Positions 7,147 through 14,690 of a DNA stretch of 35,856 nt are shown in pieces. Numbering within the stretch: position 1 is the first letter of the stretch; every line of letters starts with the position of its first letter. The stretch comes from DASQLQ01 sp035629935 (GTDB lineage Bacteria; Actinomycetota; CADDZG01; WHSQ01), in the NCBI GenBank assembly GCA_035629935.1, contig DASQLQ010000147.1, positions 1 to 35,856 on the forward strand, in the 5' to 3' direction. The notes below the pieces were generated by a model. The model saw only the letters and a list, made by a program, of their open reading frames with translations. It ran no database searches and was not told the origin of the DNA. Both the position numbers and the translations under genes were made by a program.

Positions 7147-7574
7147 GACTCCAAGTCAAACGGCTCGATCCCGAGCTTCCTCTGCCCGCTTACGCGCATG
7201 AGGGCGACGCAGGGCTCGATCTTCTTGCAGCAGAAGACGTCACGTTGCAGCCGGGGGAGCGCGCCGCGGTTCCGACCGGAATCGCAGTCGCGATCCCAGA
7301 TGGATACGCCGGGTTCGTGCACGCGCGTTCGGGCCGGGCGCTCAAGGAGGGCCTTGCTCTGGCGAATGCCCCCGGTTTGATCGACACGGGCTATCGGGGC
7401 GAGATCAAAGTCATCTGCGCGAACCTCGACCCCCATTCTCCGATCGACATAAAGCGCGGCGAGAAGATCGCTCAACTCGTGATCCAAGCAGTTGCTCGTG
7501 TCGAGCTCGAGGAGGCCGACGAGCTTCCGGAATCGGTCCGGGGTGAAGGCGGCTTCGGGTCTACCGGACGCTAA
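7143..7574 (+). CDS. dut: dUTP diphosphatase (trimeric dUTPase)
   Basis: The enzyme hydrolyses dUTP to dUMP and pyrophosphate, keeping uracil out of DNA and feeding dTMP synthesis. All five motifs of the trimeric family are present in 143 residues: DAGLDL (22-27), RSGRALKEGL (62-71, with Arg where many enzymes have Leu), GLIDTGYRGEIKV (78-90), RGEKIAQLVI (105-114) and the C-terminal P-loop-like RGEGGFGSTG (133-142). The GTG start overlaps the nrdR stop (GTGA), so the two are translationally coupled. This places reductase, its repressor and dUTPase in one transcription unit. The stop directly abuts the stop of the convergent CoA-binding gene. Confidence 0.96.
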   Translation: MRLQVKRLDPELPLPAYAHEGDAGLDLLAAEDVTLQPGERAAVPTGIAVAIPDGYAGFVHARSGRALKEGLALANAPGLIDTGYRGEIKVICANLDPHSPIDIKRGEKIAQLVIQAVARVELEEADELPESVRGEGGFGSTGR

Positions 7575-7994
7575 CTACGCGACGAGGCGCGGATGATCGA
7601 TCGCAGGACAGCGATCCATAACAACCAGTAGACCGGCGTCGGTGGCGCGCTGCGCAGCCTCTTCGTCGACGACGCCGAGTTGCATCCAGATGGCCTTGGC
7701 TCCCACCTCGATCGCTTCGTCGACGTGTGCTCCAACGAACTCGGAGCGTCGGAAGAGATCGACGACCTCGATATCTCCACCGGGGATCGAGCGAAGGTCC
7801 GGATAGCAGGGCATGCCCTGGCATTCGGTCGAGCTCGGATTGACCGGGATCACCTGGAACCCACTCGCCTTCAGATAGCGAGCGACCCCGAAGCTCGGCC
7901 GCGACGGATCGGAGGAGCAACCCACAACGGCGAACGATTTGAAGGACGTGAGGATCTTCTCGGCGGTCTCGAAGCTGTACCAATCAGCGCTGAT
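7575..7994 (-). CDS. CoA-binding (Rossmann) domain protein, start unclear
   Basis: The product is a small single-domain protein of the CoA_binding family (YccU-like). It shows the nucleotide-binding GCSSDPSRPSFGVARYL, then VIPVNPS, CYPDLRSIP, DLFRR and IWMQLGVVDEEAA. Exact function is unknown for the family. The conserved first strand (SFAVVG) is encoded upstream of the only GTG (7925), which falls inside the motif. Between that GTG and the in-frame TGA at 8001-8003 there is no ATG, GTG or TTG, yet the frame encodes sensible N-terminal residues (SADWYSFETAEKILTSFKS). I place the start at a possible ATC (7992-7994) downstream of GGAAGGAG. A CTT, a sequencing error or the short GTG form are alternatives. 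Confidence 0.75.
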   Translation of the reverse strand: MSADWYSFETAEKILTSFKSFAVVGCSSDPSRPSFGVARYLKASGFQVIPVNPSSTECQGMPCYPDLRSIPGGDIEVVDLFRRSEFVGAHVDEAIEVGAKAIWMQLGVVDEEAAQRATDAGLLVVMDRCPAIDHPRLVA

Positions 7995-8012
7995 AAGCCC
8001 TCACTCCTTCCC

Positions 8013-8678
8013 TTACCCAGCGGCTCCCGATTGAGGTGTCGCTATGCCTTGATCGAACGCGAACACGATCGCGGCAGCTCGATCCCTCAGGTGGAGCTTC
8101 GACAGGATGTGCCCGATGTGCGTCTTGACCGTGACCTCGCTGATCGTTAGCTCATTTGCAATCTCTGAATTGCTAAGGCCCCTGGCCATCAACTGAAGCA
8201 CATCCAGTTCCCGCGCGGTAAGAACGTCAACCTGACCGGGAGACACCCCGCCTAACGAGGTTTTCCGATAGGCGGCGAGGACGCGTGCCGTTACCGAAGG
8301 ATCCAACCACGCATCCCCTGCGGCAACCGCTTTCGTTGCGCGAATGATGTCCTCGGCGGACGCATCCTTCAACTGGAATCCCGCGGCCCCTGCGCGCAGC
8401 GCCCCCGATAGCAGCTCGTCGTCGTCGAAGGTCGTGAGGATCAGAACGGGAGGAGGGTTCGACCGACTCCTTACGGTCTGGGTCGCGGCGATCCCATCGA
8501 CCTTCTTCATCCGAATGTCCATCAACACGACATCAGGCTCTTGCGAATCAACAGCAGCAAGCACATCTGAGCCGTCATCGCATTCACCAACGATGTCGAA
8601 GCCTTCACTCGGTACGAGGATGCGGCGCAGTCCCTCACGAACCAGTTGTTGATCATCGACGAGTAGAACGCGGATCAT
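8013..8678 (-). CDS. NarL/LuxR-family response regulator
   Basis: This is a 221-residue two-component regulator. It has an N-terminal receiver with the acidic pair D8/D9, phospho-acceptor Asp54 (LMDIRM), Thr83 and Lys104, and a C-terminal LuxR helix-turn-helix at about 153-211 (LTARELDVLQLMARGLSNSEIANEL, VTVKTHIGHILSKL). It should bind DNA as a dimer when phosphorylated. Its start overlaps the stop of the upstream histidine kinase gene (ATGA-type, bases 8675-8678), so the two form a coupled pair. Targets cannot be read from the window. Confidence 0.93.
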   Translation of the reverse strand: MIRVLLVDDQQLVREGLRRILVPSEGFDIVGECDDGSDVLAAVDSQEPDVVLMDIRMKKVDGIAATQTVRSRSNPPPVLILTTFDDDELLSGALRAGAAGFQLKDASAEDIIRATKAVAAGDAWLDPSVTARVLAAYRKTSLGGVSPGQVDVLTARELDVLQLMARGLSNSEIANELTISEVTVKTHIGHILSKLHLRDRAAAIVFAFDQGIATPQSGAAG

Positions 8679-9844
8679 GAGTCAGCGCCCACGGTCGGCA
8701 AACGCGCCGACACGACCCACTCTCCGTCGTCTGCGCCAGCCGCGAACGTTCCCCCCAGGGCCGACGCTCGCTGATCCATCCCCCAGAGTCCATGCCCGCC
8801 AGAGCCCGGCGTGGCGGCATGCTCTTGCCCGGGGGCGGGATTGCGAACCGTTACTGCTACTTCAGAGTCGGCCACTTTGAGGGAGATGTCCACTCGTCGG
8901 CCGCCCGCGTGTTTGGCCGCGTTCGTGAGCGCTTCCTGCACGATCCGGAAAAGAGCCAGCCCGGTCCCCGGTGAGAGCGAGGCAGGATCGCCCTCGACGT
9001 CGAAGGTCACGTCCATCCCTGCCATGGATAGATCGTCGATCAGTTTGGGGAGATCTTCGGCCCCCGGAGAAGGTGACAGCTCGGAATCACCCTCCGTCCC
9101 CAATAAGCCGACCGATCGCTTCACATCGGCGAGGCTTTGACGTCCGAGTCGTTCGGCTTTCTCTAGAGTGGCCATCGCCTCTTCGGGATCGCGCTGCAGA
9201 GCCCGACGGGCGCCCGTCACATGAAGCATCGTCACAGTTAAGGAGTGCGCGACCACATCGTGCACCTCCCGGGCGATCCTTGAACGCTCCTCTAGAACTG
9301 CTTTCTCCGCCAGATCGGCTTGTGCTTCATGAAGTTGAGTCAGAAGGTTCTGTTGGGATTGGAAGGACATCCCGCCCAACCACCCGAAGAGGATCCCGAA
9401 GTACCAAGGCGCATGATGCATGACGACTTGGCCGGGGCATGGGCAGAACGAAGCCACCACGAGGCATGCAGCCGCGACGCCGGCGCTCGATCGCCAACTG
9501 AGGGTCGCACCCACTTCTCCAGCTAGGAGAACCAAGAAGAACGGGCTGATGTCCTTGTCCGGCGAGGGAGCGGAAAGCACCAGCGCCAAGGATGCGATCA
9601 GGACCACGCCGACGAATAGGAGGCGAGGCACCGCGATCCCGGCCGCCTGGATCGCCCAGGGAAGGAAAGCGATGAGTCCCAGGACGAGTGCCGTGCCAGG
9701 GGGCGAAAACTCGTTGCGGACCACCGCGTTGCCGATCGCGACCAGGAGAGCGAGTCCAGCTATCACCAGCCCGACCGCGCGCAGGCGAGGCTCGTCTGTC
9801 GGCGCCAGCGGGTGCCAGAGTGTGCGAAGCGTCGCCGCCTTCAT
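8675..9844 (-). CDS. Membrane sensor histidine kinase (NarX/DesK-type, HisKA_3)
   Basis: The 389-residue kinase has about five N-terminal hydrophobic segments (roughly 23-160) with almost no external domain, so it probably senses a membrane state or a small signal. The dimerisation region has the HisKA_3 signature ERSRIAREVHDVVAHSL with His195 as the phosphorylated residue. The HATPase domain follows, with an N-box (RIVQEALTNAAKHA) and a glycine box (GSGGHGLWGM). It is the first gene of a minus-strand pair with the NarL-type regulator. No strong Shine-Dalgarno is seen before the ATG. Confidence 0.9.
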   Translation of the reverse strand: MKAATLRTLWHPLAPTDEPRLRAVGLVIAGLALLVAIGNAVVRNEFSPPGTALVLGLIAFLPWAIQAAGIAVPRLLFVGVVLIASLALVLSAPSPDKDISPFFLVLLAGEVGATLSWRSSAGVAAACLVVASFCPCPGQVVMHHAPWYFGILFGWLGGMSFQSQQNLLTQLHEAQADLAEKAVLEERSRIAREVHDVVAHSLTVTMLHVTGARRALQRDPEEAMATLEKAERLGRQSLADVKRSVGLLGTEGDSELSPSPGAEDLPKLIDDLSMAGMDVTFDVEGDPASLSPGTGLALFRIVQEALTNAAKHAGGRRVDISLKVADSEVAVTVRNPAPGQEHAATPGSGGHGLWGMDQRASALGGTFAAGADDGEWVVSARLPTVGADS

Positions 9845-10238
9845 GGGTCCACTCTAGGGATTAGCGGTCGAGCTCACATCGTTCTCTGGACGGAGGTTGG
9901 TCTCATACCGAGAGTGGAGGAGAAGTTCCTTCCCTGGCCCGATGTTTCCGTCGCGTCACCCTGTCTAACTTGATGCATGGTTACCGACTTGTCCGTACTC
10001 GATGCAAAATCAACCGAACAGCCGTCGGATCATGAGGGCGACTTCCCATCCCTGTATTTAGTCCCAGAAATTCCGTCGCCGCTCCTTCATCCGAGAGCAG
10101 CCGAAGCACTGATCCTGGCTGCGACCGCTCCTTAGATCCCTTCGGGTTCTCGCGCTTGGAAGCATCTTAGAAAGGGATTTCGCCGCGCATCCTGGGGGCC
10201 GAAATCGGCCTCTGACCTGCTAAAGTTTTGAGCGAACT
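9845..10238. other. Gene-poor interval upstream of tRNA-Gly
   Basis: This stretch of about 394 bases separates the histidine kinase start from the tRNA. It should contain the kinase promoter on the minus strand and the tRNA promoter on the plus strand. A TAAAGT at 10221-10226 could be the tRNA -10 element, but I see no convincing -35. A 52-codon ORF inside it is listed separately. I see no mobile element or CRISPR. Confidence 0.5.
9977..10135 (+). CDS. possible 52-residue small ORF
   Basis: An ATG at 9977 opens a frame of 52 codons ending in TAG at 10133-10135. The product begins MVTDLSVLDAKS and ends LILAATAP, with an acidic first half and a hydrophobic helix-like end. There is no clear Shine-Dalgarno. 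A TAACTT seven bases before the ATG could be a -10 for a nearly leaderless message, but that is weak. It may be chance. Confidence 0.2.
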   Translation: MVTDLSVLDAKSTEQPSDHEGDFPSLYLVPEIPSPLLHPRAAEALILAATAP

Positions 10239-10313
10239 GCGGGCGTGGCTCAGTGGTAGAGCATCACCTTGCCAAGGTGAGGGTCGCCAGTTCGAATCTG
10301 GTCGCCCGCTCCA
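10239..10313 (+). tRNA. tRNA-Gly (anticodon GCC)
   Basis: A full cloverleaf is visible. The acceptor stem GCGGGCG pairs with CGCCCGC, followed by discriminator T and an encoded CCA (10311-10313). The D arm is GCTC/GAGC. The anticodon stem TCACC/GGTGA encloses TTGCCAA, giving anticodon GCC at 10271-10273. The T arm is GCCAG/CTGGT around TTCGAAT. It reads glycine GGC/GGU codons. Confidence 0.97.
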
Positions 10314-10314
10314 T

Positions 10315-10339
10315 AAAGGCCCTGGTGAAAGGGCCTTTT
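10315..10339 (+). terminator. Rho-independent terminator of tRNA-Gly
   Basis: The stem AAAGGCCC (10315-10322) pairs with GGGCCTTT (10331-10338) around an 8-base loop and runs into TTTT. It begins two bases after the tRNA CCA, so it ends the tRNA transcript. On the minus strand it lies just beyond the DUF6351 gene stop and its upstream A run may also help terminate that gene. Confidence 0.85.
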
Positions 10340-10377
10340 CGAACGAACGTGCAAAGTGCCAGTCTCGAAGCGGGTGT

Positions 10378-12561
10378 CTATAGGGACTGTGACATCGGTG
10401 GAGTGGGTAACGGATGCCCTGTACCTGGCCCGTCCGAGTAAGTCATCCACGGCACCGACTCTTGTCGGTCGACTCCGTCTCTGGACCAATCGCACACGCC
10501 GGTGGGGAACGTTGCCTGCAGTCGAGCCCACTGGTCTTCTGTAAACGGGACGAACCCGTACGCAGGGTCGTTCCGGTCTAGTGGCTTCAGCTCGCACTTG
10601 ATGATGTCGTGTGTCGTCGGCGACCCCGCCACGATGCGCGGCGCTCCGTAGTAGGGCCATAGCGTGTCGCAGGTCTCCTTGTCGGTGAAGGCCTGGTCGC
10701 CGGCGAAGCACATGTCCTCGGCCTCGTCCGGTCGGTTGACCACGATCTTCTCCGCGAGGCTGCGCTCCGACGTGTCCGCCTCGACCGAGGAGAGCCACTG
10801 GTCCATCACATCGAACGCGGGGGCGGGCGAGCCTCCTCTCCACACGACGTGATTATCCGCCGACCCGTTCGCATTCGCGATGCGGTCCTTCAGTGCGAAG
10901 GAGTGGTGCATCGTGTGAATTAGCAATGGGTCGACGTTGCCGGTCCCGCGTGAGTCGATCATCGCTACTTCGTCGAGATACTCGCCGTCGACGATCCGGC
11001 CGGCCTGGTATGCGGTCCCGCTTGCGCCCGGTGCTTGGGCTGAGCGTTCCTGGGTCAGGTTGAAGTCGACGTCGAATCCGCCGATCTTCTCGTTCAGATC
11101 AACGAACTGCTCGGTAGTGATGAGGCCACCTTGCAACGCGCTCAACCCGAACTGGACACCGACGTTGTCGTAGAGCGCTTTGGCGAAGCCGCGCCCGATC
11201 GCTTTCTCTGGAGCGGTCCAGACCTCCTCGGGGCGGAGCCCCCAAACGTTGCGCTCGAAGTCCTCGTAGCGACCACGGGCGCCACCGGGGTTTGTTTCGG
11301 GGTGGTAAGCCTGGTCGGCCGGGACGCCGGCGCCGTCGCGGGGGTTCTCCACCGCTGAGAACAGGGCCTCCCACCCTGCGCATGTGCCGACGGAAGACCC
11401 GCTCCCCGTCACGGCCGCCATCGCGGCTGCGTTCCACTGCGATTTGCCGGTGAAGTAGTGGAATAGCAGATGACAGTCGAAGACTTCGTTTCCGGTTGTA
11501 ACGGTGTCTGCGAAGTTCGCACCCTCGGTGATTCCCTGCAGTAGGCCGGGGTAGGAGTTGGCAACCATGTTCTGACCGATCGAGCCTCCGGAAGAGCCGT
11601 TACCGAATGTGTAGCGGATCTCGCCGTAGTTGTCGACGATGTATTCCTTGAGCATCATCACGGTTTCGGCGGACAACACAGTGTTGCAGTTGTTCGCGAG
11701 CACGTTGAGCGATGAAGTCGCCACCATGAAGCCGCGCGACAGGGCGTTGTTGTTCTGCACGTTCTGCGCGCTCGCCTGCGAGTACATCGTCCCGCAACTC
11801 GCTCCGAAGGGGTAGTAGAGCTTGTGGTTCCATCCGGCCTGCGGTTCCCATGGCGTCCACGGCTGCGACGGGTCGTACAGAACGGCGGTGCGATAAATAC
11901 CGCGGTTCTGCGTACCCGTCTCTTGCCGAATGATGTAGGGGACTGTGTCGCCATCGTCGGTCGTCACCGTGCGAACGTCAGTCGGTGGGTTGTCCGGGTC
12001 GTACGACGCGAACGAGGTTGATCCCTCCGCCTGGTAGAAGTACTCCACCTTCGTCGGCGCGTTGCACTTGTCGTCTACCGGGTCGCCGAGACCGTTGCTC
12101 GCTGTGGTGCAGATCCACGGCTGCAGCTGCGGACCCGAGAAGACCGGCCCCCCGATCGGATGATTCGTGATCGTCAGTCGTGCGCCTCCACCGGTCGGAG
12201 ATGACGCCACGAGATCATTCGTCCCCTCGATCAGGCCAGTCACGACGCCCATGTAATGCCCGTTCGAGCGCGGGGCGAAGCTCGAAGTGATGTCTGCTCC
12301 GTTTAGCGTCACGCTCGCCGCGTCCACGGTCCCGCCAGCCCTGGTGATCTCGACGAGAGCGTCACCGCCTGACACCAGGTCTGCCCTGTTCGACAACACC
12401 TTGATCGCGAGCCCCGAGGGTGTGACGGGGGGCTTGTCGCATTTCTTCGGGCGGGTATTGCGGTCGCAGACCTTTTCCTTCTCACTAGCGTTGACGGTCA
12501 CGAGAGGGATGGAGGTCGCTAGGACGACGAGACACAGGAGTGCTGGGCGGAGGCGCTTCAC
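10378..12561 (-). CDS. Secreted alpha/beta-hydrolase-like protein, DUF6351 family
   Basis: The 727-residue protein has a signal peptide (about 1-25), a beta-rich N-terminal region (50-135, Ig-like) and then a large domain that resembles DUF6351 proteins, a tannase-like branch of the alpha/beta hydrolases. The probable nucleophile is Ser324 in GNGSSGGS (320-327). Many cysteines suggest disulphides in an extracellular product. The substrate is unknown; ester bonds are likely if the hydrolase assignment is right. The start is GTG with AGGGAG upstream. It is last of three minus-strand genes (haloperoxidase-like, GNAT, this one) and ends beside the tRNA-Gly terminator. The family name is from memory. 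Confidence 0.72.
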   Translation of the reverse strand: MKRLRPALLCLVVLATSIPLVTVNASEKEKVCDRNTRPKKCDKPPVTPSGLAIKVLSNRADLVSGGDALVEITRAGGTVDAASVTLNGADITSSFAPRSNGHYMGVVTGLIEGTNDLVASSPTGGGARLTITNHPIGGPVFSGPQLQPWICTTASNGLGDPVDDKCNAPTKVEYFYQAEGSTSFASYDPDNPPTDVRTVTTDDGDTVPYIIRQETGTQNRGIYRTAVLYDPSQPWTPWEPQAGWNHKLYYPFGASCGTMYSQASAQNVQNNNALSRGFMVATSSLNVLANNCNTVLSAETVMMLKEYIVDNYGEIRYTFGNGSSGGSIGQNMVANSYPGLLQGITEGANFADTVTTGNEVFDCHLLFHYFTGKSQWNAAAMAAVTGSGSSVGTCAGWEALFSAVENPRDGAGVPADQAYHPETNPGGARGRYEDFERNVWGLRPEEVWTAPEKAIGRGFAKALYDNVGVQFGLSALQGGLITTEQFVDLNEKIGGFDVDFNLTQERSAQAPGASGTAYQAGRIVDGEYLDEVAMIDSRGTGNVDPLLIHTMHHSFALKDRIANANGSADNHVVWRGGSPAPAFDVMDQWLSSVEADTSERSLAEKIVVNRPDEAEDMCFAGDQAFTDKETCDTLWPYYGAPRIVAGSPTTHDIIKCELKPLDRNDPAYGFVPFTEDQWARLQATFPTGVCDWSRDGVDRQESVPWMTYSDGPGTGHPLPTPPMSQSL

Positions 12562-12630
12562 GGGGCTCCCTTCGACAAATCGGTCGCCTCAGGCTTCGCC
12601 CCCCCGCAGGGTTCTCCTTCCGCGAATGGA

Positions 12631-13140
12631 TTATCGACTTTGCTGCATGCCGCGGACCATGCGGATCTCCCGTACCCCGCCCTCGATCTGCGTCGTCCCG
12701 TCGGCAATAAAGCCGTGCTTGCGGTAGAACGCCTGTGCACGAGGGTTCGGGTCGGCCACCCACAGCATCACCGACTCCTCCGGGTCGACGACCGCCTCCA
12801 GCAACGTCGGCCCAGCGCCCGTGCCGTGGTCGGCCGCATACACATAGAGCACATACAGCTGCCTCGCCCACGCCACCCCGGCGTCCAAAGGCGGGCCCGA
12901 CATGGCGATCCCGATCAGCTCGCCGCCCCGCTCGGCGACAGCCACGCGGTTCTCGCTATAACGCTCGTCGGTCAGCGCGGCAGTCCAGAACCGCTCCCGA
13001 ACAGCCAGGAAGCCTGGGTCGTCGAGCACCGTGTCCGGCATGAGCCCCCGATACGTCTCCTGCCAGGACCGCACATTCACGCGCGCCATCTGCGCGGCGT
13101 CCTCGACCCGAGCCCGGCGAACGGTCAGCGAAGAACTCAC
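12631..13140 (-). CDS. GNAT-family N-acetyltransferase
   Basis: This is a single-domain acetyltransferase of about 169 residues that uses acetyl-CoA. It begins LTVRRARVEDAAQMARVNVRSWQETYRG, typical of the RimI/YhbS-type fold, and ends with the conserved AQAFYRKHGFIADG helix-strand. The central CoA-binding strand (LYVLYVYAADHGTGAGPTLLEAV) has HGTGAG in place of the usual RGxGxG. The GTG at 13138-13140 is chosen because the longer in-frame ORF to 13263 overlaps the end of the next gene and encodes no family sequence. The acceptor substrate is unknown. It ends 70 bases before the DUF6351 start. Confidence 0.88.
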   Translation of the reverse strand: MSSSLTVRRARVEDAAQMARVNVRSWQETYRGLMPDTVLDDPGFLAVRERFWTAALTDERYSENRVAVAERGGELIGIAMSGPPLDAGVAWARQLYVLYVYAADHGTGAGPTLLEAVVDPEESVMLWVADPNPRAQAFYRKHGFIADGTTQIEGGVREIRMVRGMQQSR

Positions 13141-13186
13141 CGCCGGATCGTAGGCGGCTCCCGCAGCCCATTCACCGGGTGGCTGT

Positions 13187-14533
13187 TTAGTTCTTGATCT
13201 TCTTGAAGAAGTGCCTGTCGACCCAACGAGCGACGTCCTGGCCGATGACCGCGCCCTGTACATCAGGCGTGCGGAAGTGGATGCCCAGGAATACCCGGGC
13301 GTCGATCGTGTCTCTGGCCACGTCCGTGAACCGCTCGTAGCTCCGCGTCACGTCCGCAGTGTTCGGGGCGATCTTCACGACGCTGAAGGTCACCTCGTCC
13401 GTCTTGAAGAATCTCTTGGCCGCGTGCATGAGGCCACCGGTGATGCAGTTGTAACCCGAGGGATGGTCTGGATACGGCGGCGACGGCACCATCGACGTCC
13501 ACTCTGGGTCGGCTTCGGTCGCGTCATTGCCATCCGTGTCCCCGAGTCTGATGGCGGTGATCGGGCGCCAGACGTTCCAGTACGCCTTGTCGTCCCAGCA
13601 GTTGATGAAGCTGTCCGCGCCGGTGAGGTGCAGCCGCGCAAAGAACCGAGCCTGCTCGACGATGGACAGTCCTCTGTCTTCCGCGATAGTGCGGAACGTA
13701 CGGTTGAACATCTCGACGGGATTGGCCGTGTAGAAGCTCGCGAGTTCGGTCTGCTCTGGCGTGCGGGTGGTCGGCGTTGTCGTGCCGTTCCCTCCCAGTG
13801 TCTTGACCTCGTTGTACTCCTGGGCGTACTCGACGCTGTCGAGGGCCAGCGGGCCCGTAGATCGGAACTGAGACTGGCTCGTGAGGGTGAAGGGCTCGAC
13901 CTTGGCCACCCACGCGAACGGGTCTGTCGGCGCGTCCGGCGTCGTCCGCCTCCATTGGCCGGGCTGTGTCCCCTCGGTGAAACTGAAGGAGCTGTACCGA
14001 CCGTCCTCCGCTCGCACCTCGAGCATCTTCTGCGCCGCCGCGGCTCCTGCCTTAGTGCCTCTCGCTATCTGTCGGTTCGTCGCCGGCCCCGCGTCGATGA
14101 CTTCCAGCGATTCCGCGTAGCGTTCGTCCAGCCAACCTTTAGTCGCGTCTGGGAGCGCCGGCGACATGCCGACCAGCACGTGATGTGCAGCCGTCGCCGC
14201 GGCAGCCTGCTTCGAGGCTGACTTGGGTGCCGACGGGAGACCGGCGAGGTAGGGCTTGAAGCCTCGGTGGATCGAGTTCACGGCGTCGTACACCGCGCCG
14301 TGGACCATAGCGAGATGCAACTCGGCGACGGGCGGCGTCTGGCCCGCGCCGGGCGTAGCGGCCGTCGACGGGTTGATGAGCGCGGTCGCCGCGTGCAGGT
14401 TCCACTCGAGAACCACGTTCTTCCGCGTAGCCGCGAACGCAGGGGCGCTCGCCGTCGGTACCACCGCGAGCCCCACGATCGCCAGCACGCTTACCAGTGC
14501 CAATGACTTCACCAAACGAGCACTCCCCAGCAT
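13187..14533 (-). CDS. Secreted PAP2/vanadium-haloperoxidase-like protein
   Basis: The 448-residue protein has a signal peptide (about 1-35) and the helical fold of the vanadium haloperoxidase/PAP2 superfamily. Motif 1 is intact: Lys316-x6-Arg323-Pro324 (KAYWNVWRP). Motif 3 is close: Arg413 and His419 in ARVFLGIHF. Motif 2, normally PSGH, reads PSGY (358-361), so the acid-base histidine is replaced by Tyr361. It may therefore be a phosphatase-like or altered-specificity member rather than a true haloperoxidase. The ATG follows a strong GGGAGGGAGG. It is the first of three minus-strand genes. Confidence 0.85.
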   Translation of the reverse strand: MLGSARLVKSLALVSVLAIVGLAVVPTASAPAFAATRKNVVLEWNLHAATALINPSTAATPGAGQTPPVAELHLAMVHGAVYDAVNSIHRGFKPYLAGLPSAPKSASKQAAAATAAHHVLVGMSPALPDATKGWLDERYAESLEVIDAGPATNRQIARGTKAGAAAAQKMLEVRAEDGRYSSFSFTEGTQPGQWRRTTPDAPTDPFAWVAKVEPFTLTSQSQFRSTGPLALDSVEYAQEYNEVKTLGGNGTTTPTTRTPEQTELASFYTANPVEMFNRTFRTIAEDRGLSIVEQARFFARLHLTGADSFINCWDDKAYWNVWRPITAIRLGDTDGNDATEADPEWTSMVPSPPYPDHPSGYNCITGGLMHAAKRFFKTDEVTFSVVKIAPNTADVTRSYERFTDVARDTIDARVFLGIHFRTPDVQGAVIGQDVARWVDRHFFKKIKN

Positions 14534-14690
14534 TGCGCCTCCCTCCCAGGGCCGCTCTTTGAGGCCCCCCCGATTCCGGTCCGACTCTTGGAGCGCATGC
14601 GGCTCCTGGCCGGCCCGCGGTTCACAGTAGACCTCGCTGCGCGGGAGGGCTAGGCCCTTTCCCTCTTAACGCGCTGGTGAGGTCAGGGGT

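Noticed and set aside
12631..13263. GNAT ORF extended to 210 residues
   Set aside because: The extra N-terminal part overlaps the coding end of the haloperoxidase-like gene and is low-complexity, whereas the GTG at 13140 opens the domain.
10239..14533. Possible genomic island integrated at tRNA-Gly
   Set aside because: No integrase, no repeat of the tRNA 3' end and no obvious base-composition break were seen.
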